Virus record (IMG/VR): IMGVR_UViG_3300026078_000029
Location: 1-64,000 of that record
From: a virus
Strand: one strand, 5' to 3'
DNA: 64,000 nucleotides
In this document: one piece after another, positions 60,172-64,000 of the stretch
Layout: each line of letters opens with the position of its first letter
How positions within the stretch are numbered: the stretch's first letter is position 1
The notes under the pieces: model-generated
Seen by the model: the letters and a program-made list of their open reading frames with translations, nothing else
What the model was told of the DNA's origin: nothing
The model's database searches: none
Made by a program: the position numbers and the translations under genes

Positions 60172-63100
60172 ATGGCTGTAATTTCAAATCTTATAACTTT
60201 TTATCACGGCGGTCAAGATCAGGACGACGCTCCTATCAAAATTCAGCCCGGCGACTACATTGCTGCGTACAACTGCCGAAATTCAGGCACAGTATCAGGA
60301 GAGGACGGCTACACGACCAATATCGAATCCAACATCTTCATTCAAGGCTCACTTCCATCAGGTATTAACAAAATTGTAGGCGCACAGGGATTTGAGCAAA
60401 TACGTAAATCTGTTTGGTTTATCTACAATTCAGAAGGCTTTCACCAAATAGGGGTATTAGACTACGATACCAATGTATTAACGATTGCTTTTGAGAACCT
60501 GACCGACTCAGCAGATGTAGATATTCTAGCGCTGTCCCCCAATAATTATGTACTTGACATCAAGTTAGTCAATGACGACTTTCTCATTTGGAATGATGGT
60601 AAAGCGCCTGTTGGGTATACTAATTTAACCAAGTTGCTTGCGGGTGGTTACGGCACATTGATAGCCGAAGATTTGGCATTGCTGAAACCACAGATACTTC
60701 AGCCGCCAACTGGCACATATGGCAGTGATAACGGGCAGCCATCGAATGACCTTTTCGCCCTATTGCCGCAATTTACCGTTCAGTATATCAACGCTGAATT
60801 TAATTATTCAGCATGGGGTACGTGGTCTAAGCGCATTGTCCCTTACCAACAGGATACGCCATCTTTAGGAAGCGATGTGTCTCAAAATAACTACATCGTT
60901 GTTAGCGTAAATATCGGCTCTGAACGCGCGAATACTTTAAATATAGCATGCAGGTTCGGGACTAATATTTTCAATATTATTAAATCGGTTGACAGGGCTT
61001 ATATACTCGCATTACCCCATTCGGCAGTAGATGTAGACAATGAGATTTACGAGGCATATAATTCCGGTACAAATACGTATAGTTTTGCCTTTTATAATAA
61101 TGACATCACCATTCCGGTCAATCCGCTTGAAACCGACCTGTTTTATGACTATATATGGCCTTGCGGCGCAACGGAAGTGGTCAATGGAACGATCATAGCC
61201 AATGCGGATATTCATGCGGGGTATGAAAGGCCAACAACAAGCGTTACGGTGACTGGTATAGGGTATGATCCCAACATTGATATTCCCGCAGGAACATATC
61301 CTAACCCACTGAAGGTATTAAGTTATTTCCCAGGCGCATCCGGCAGCGGGGCAGGCGATCATAAACGTATTATGAGCTTTACGCTTGGCGGGACTCCACA
61401 TACAGGCGATAAGATCATTGTTGTTGTATATGATATTAGAAATTCCGCATCCACCAAAAACTATACCTACACCGTTCCAAGCGCATTGGATGGTAATTTA
61501 GCCGGGGTAATTGCTGCGTTCGCGCCATTTTTTCCTCGTTCTTCTTACACCACCAATAGTATCACGTGGACGGACGACCCTTACTTTACTATGCAGAATA
61601 TAGCAATACAGCTATTTTTTGCGGGGGCTACTGTAGCAAATTCAATTGAAAGCGTATTGGATAACCAGCCCTACCAGGCGGCATTATCCTACAGGGACAG
61701 CAATGGAACTCCATTCCCGTTACGTACAGATAGTTCATTTCAATTTATTACCCCATCAAGGGCGCAGGTTAACGGTCAGGCAGTCGAAGTGTCGTGGACT
61801 ATCAATGATATGGCTGCGCCTGTTGGGGCAGTAGATTATCAGTGGCTATTAACCAAACCGGCATTACCGCAATTGGTGGAAACTACCGCTACCATCTTAA
61901 ACTTCAAAGGTACATGGAATGCTTCTACCAATACGCCAACATTGGCTGTGAATGATGGCAGCGCAAAGGTAGGAGACACTTATCAGGTAACAACGCCTGC
62001 GCGCCCTGAATTTACGCCTTATCATGATTTAGGCAATGGTGCGGTATATGATACAGGGGACTATGTGGTTTATAACGGACAGCTTTGGAATGTCTTGCCG
62101 AAAAACTTTGGTGACTTGACCGATACTGGAAATATACTTGCCTTTTCGCTTAATCCGTTGCAATTATTCAATTCAGAATACGCGACACAGGGCGTATCGA
62201 CTATTTTAGGTTATGAATATGTTGTCAATGATAGGTGTACCCTGCACTATTATATTGATGGTAGCGGAACTAAACAATATTTTAATCAGCCATGCGTAAA
62301 CCTGTCTGTTTTTGGGTTTGATGCGGCATCCTATATCGTAAAAGTAGAAAAATCAGCCTCCTTCACGGTATCTGGTGGCAATGTGCTTTATAACGGACAG
62401 CAAATAAATGGACTGAATATATTTTTAAGGCTATATTCTCCTGCGCCACAAGACCAATCTTCATCGGCAGTTCTTAACGGAACGGTTTATTACGAAGTTG
62501 GAGAGCGTTTTACGATCACTAACGGGCAGCATGATGTATTATCAGGAACTTTTGCTTCCGGTGGCGTTTATTACAAGACCCGTCAAATGCCGGATGCTTT
62601 ATTGCCTTACGCCAATCCGCCTGTAGACGTACTGTCAACCGATTTTAACTATTCTGATTTTTACCCATCCGCATTCGGCTCATTCGGAAGACCGCGCTAT
62701 TATAATGATGAACTGGAAAAAACAGAGCGAAAGGCAGTTATTACATGGTCTGATACTTATGTATTGGGCAGTAAGCGGAATGGGCTTACTCGGTTCTACC
62801 CTGAAAATGTATACGGAGTGCAGGGTGGTCAAACCTCGGCCAATTACGGGCGAATCGTGAAGATGCTGCAAGTAAACAATGAGTTGGTGATTCTACAGCA
62901 ACTAAATCATGGTAGTATACCTGTTTATCAGGTGGTATACACGGATGCTTTGCAGAAAACTACCGTTGCTGTCAGCGAAAAACTATTTAACCCTATCCGG
63001 TACACCACAAGTAAGCACATCGGAATTGGGGATGCAAAGGAAAGCGTCGCTATTTACAACAACGTTATTTACTGGATTGACCCTAACAGGTCGCAACCCG

Positions 63101-64000
63101 TAAGATGGGAAGGTGATGGGTGTTTCCCTATTTCGCTTAAAATGTCGAAATATTTCAAAACGACATTGCAGGCGGCATTTGGGTTGGGGTATAAGATAAT
63201 TGGGTGGTATGATATATTTAATGATGAATATGTTATCTCCATTCAGCAACCGGGCGGTATCATTAGTACCTTTGCTTTCTCGGCAGCAAACTGGCAGTAT
63301 TTAGAGACGTACACTATTGCGCCGGGTGATATAACCATTACTACGCCACCAACGCACTCTACGCCGTCTTATGATAGCGGCACAGGAGTTGTTACGCTGA
63401 CGCCAGATGCTAACTACGTTGGCTCAGACACAATGGTTATTTCTTTTCCTGCGCCGGGGTTGGGGACGGTAACTAAAAACGTATGCTTTAGTTGGACTGC
63501 CGGAAGTGGAAGCGTTAATCCTTTTGCATTTACGTCTATTGATAACGCACTACTTGATACTTTATATTCCTCTAATGTTATCGGGGTTTCTGGCAATGAT
63601 TACGCTGTACCGATCAGCATTACTAGTGGAGAATACAGTATAAATGGTGGCGCATGGACTTCATCAGCAGGAACGGTTAATAATGGCGACTCAGTACAAG
63701 TAAGGCAAACCAGTTCAGGTAGCAATGATACCACTACGACTACAACTTTAACTATTGACAGCCAATCTGCAAATTTTGATGTAACTACGCAAGCATCAAC
63801 CCCCGCATTTAATGTTAATATTTATAATAATTCTTCTTCTGTTCTAATTGTAAGCACAACTATAGGCTCAAATGTATATGGTAATGTGAATCCAGGCGGG
63901 TCTATGAGTTTAAATGTCGCAGCTGGAACTTATACTGTCCAAGTTAAAACAGGAGCCGGAGGAACTAGATATGTGAATTGTACCGGGCAGACAGAGCAAA
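60172..64000 (+). CDS. Large tail hub / stabilization-like protein, 3' partial
   Basis: The frame from the ATG at 60172 is open to the window end (1276 codons), so the gene is truncated. Residues 1-1000 are beta-rich with repeating blade-like strands. Segment around 960-1020 (YNNVIYWIDPNRSQPVRWEGDG, FPISLKMSKYF, then GWYDIFNDEYVISI) matches the pattern of the large stabilization/tail protein of crAss-like phages. Residues of about 1135-1220 form an Ig-like domain with YSINGGAWTSSAGTVNNGDSV. It would cap the portal and connector as the tail hub. Family call by motif. Confidence 0.78.
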   Translation, partial: MAVISNLITFYHGGQDQDDAPIKIQPGDYIAAYNCRNSGTVSGEDGYTTNIESNIFIQGSLPSGINKIVGAQGFEQIRKSVWFIYNSEGFHQIGVLDYDTNVLTIAFENLTDSADVDILALSPNNYVLDIKLVNDDFLIWNDGKAPVGYTNLTKLLAGGYGTLIAEDLALLKPQILQPPTGTYGSDNGQPSNDLFALLPQFTVQYINAEFNYSAWGTWSKRIVPYQQDTPSLGSDVSQNNYIVVSVNIGSERANTLNIACRFGTNIFNIIKSVDRAYILALPHSAVDVDNEIYEAYNSGTNTYSFAFYNNDITIPVNPLETDLFYDYIWPCGATEVVNGTIIANADIHAGYERPTTSVTVTGIGYDPNIDIPAGTYPNPLKVLSYFPGASGSGAGDHKRIMSFTLGGTPHTGDKIIVVVYDIRNSASTKNYTYTVPSALDGNLAGVIAAFAPFFPRSSYTTNSITWTDDPYFTMQNIAIQLFFAGATVANSIESVLDNQPYQAALSYRDSNGTPFPLRTDSSFQFITPSRAQVNGQAVEVSWTINDMAAPVGAVDYQWLLTKPALPQLVETTATILNFKGTWNASTNTPTLAVNDGSAKVGDTYQVTTPARPEFTPYHDLGNGAVYDTGDYVVYNGQLWNVLPKNFGDLTDTGNILAFSLNPLQLFNSEYATQGVSTILGYEYVVNDRCTLHYYIDGSGTKQYFNQPCVNLSVFGFDAASYIVKVEKSASFTVSGGNVLYNGQQINGLNIFLRLYSPAPQDQSSSAVLNGTVYYEVGERFTITNGQHDVLSGTFASGGVYYKTRQMPDALLPYANPPVDVLSTDFNYSDFYPSAFGSFGRPRYYNDELEKTERKAVITWSDTYVLGSKRNGLTRFYPENVYGVQGGQTSANYGRIVKMLQVNNELVILQQLNHGSIPVYQVVYTDALQKTTVAVSEKLFNPIRYTTSKHIGIGDAKESVAIYNNVIYWIDPNRSQPVRWEGDGCFPISLKMSKYFKTTLQAAFGLGYKIIGWYDIFNDEYVISIQQPGGIISTFAFSAANWQYLETYTIAPGDITITTPPTHSTPSYDSGTGVVTLTPDANYVGSDTMVISFPAPGLGTVTKNVCFSWTAGSGSVNPFAFTSIDNALLDTLYSSNVIGVSGNDYAVPISITSGEYSINGGAWTSSAGTVNNGDSVQVRQTSSGSNDTTTTTTLTIDSQSANFDVTTQASTPAFNVNIYNNSSSVLIVSTTIGSNVYGNVNPGGSMSLNVAAGTYTVQVKTGAGGTRYVNCTGQTEQ

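Noticed and set aside
1-64000. Searched for tRNA genes, CRISPR arrays and integrase
   Set aside because: No T-arm-like GTTCGAATC context, no regularly spaced repeats with spacers, and no integrase motif seen.

Overview
The window is 64 kb of a tailed double-stranded DNA phage (or a closely related prophage or phage-plasmid) that infects a member of the Bacteroidota. Four observations support this. There is a complete packaging and head module: terminase large subunit, portal, scaffold-like protein and major capsid protein. There is a GH25 endolysin with small membrane proteins beside it. Promoter-like sequences follow the Bacteroidota pattern (-33 TTTG, about 20 nt, -7 TAnnTTTG), and only a few starts have an obvious Shine-Dalgarno. 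Signal peptides end in Ala followed by Gln, and several small proteins carry signatures common in Bacteroidota and their phages. The order terminase-portal-scaffold-capsid-connectors-large propeller-like tail protein, with no tape measure or sheath, suggests a short-tailed phage of the broad crAss-like type. That placement is inference. No integrase, tRNA, CRISPR array, DNA polymerase or RNA polymerase was seen.

Layout. 1-5616 (+): end of one virion gene and a 1612-residue polyvalent or internal virion protein. 5623-6221 (-): two small conserved genes. 6303-16477 (+): appendage and fibre module in which four proteins carry Sec signal peptides, plus membrane proteins and a stand-alone response-regulator receiver domain. 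16600-18408 (+): lysis region with three tiny one-helix proteins, GH25 lysozyme and a holin-like protein. 18423-24436 (-): accessory genes led by a Mom-like DNA modification protein. 24663-35593 (+): early and replication region with Bet/RecT annealase, RecE-like nuclease, SNF2 helicase plus DNA methyltransferase, a second SF2 helicase, an SF3-type helicase, an iteron array that is the best origin candidate, and a VRR-NUC nuclease. 35594-35950: non-coding, with a minus-strand terminator and a parS-like palindrome. 35952-38929 (-): thirteen small genes that appear to run from one strong promoter overlapped by a palindromic operator. 39533-48309 (+): a glycosyltransferase and methyltransferase island with micro membrane proteins, a protein resembling two GroES domains, and the terminase genes. 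48331-64000 (+): portal, scaffold, capsid, connector genes and a tail protein that runs off the end.

How it fits together. Replication is probably opened by the SF3 helicase at the adjacent iterons and then uses the host polymerase, with phage recombination and helicase functions. Two DNA-modification systems (Mom-like and N4/N6 methyltransferase) point to protection from host restriction. The GroES-like protein sits where a capsid-folding cofactor would be useful. The glycosylation genes may modify virion proteins or DNA.

The most unusual signal is a family of three RNA elements (28305-28388, 31448-31531, 40376-40502). In each, a predicted transcript starts with a segment complementary to the loop of its own intrinsic terminator, just upstream of a gene. 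Primary sequences differ while the order segment-arm-complement-arm-U tract is kept. This looks like a structured riboregulator that I do not recognise. A second pattern is a TAnnTTTG box placed exactly 4 nt before the ATG of four late genes, suggesting leaderless late transcripts.
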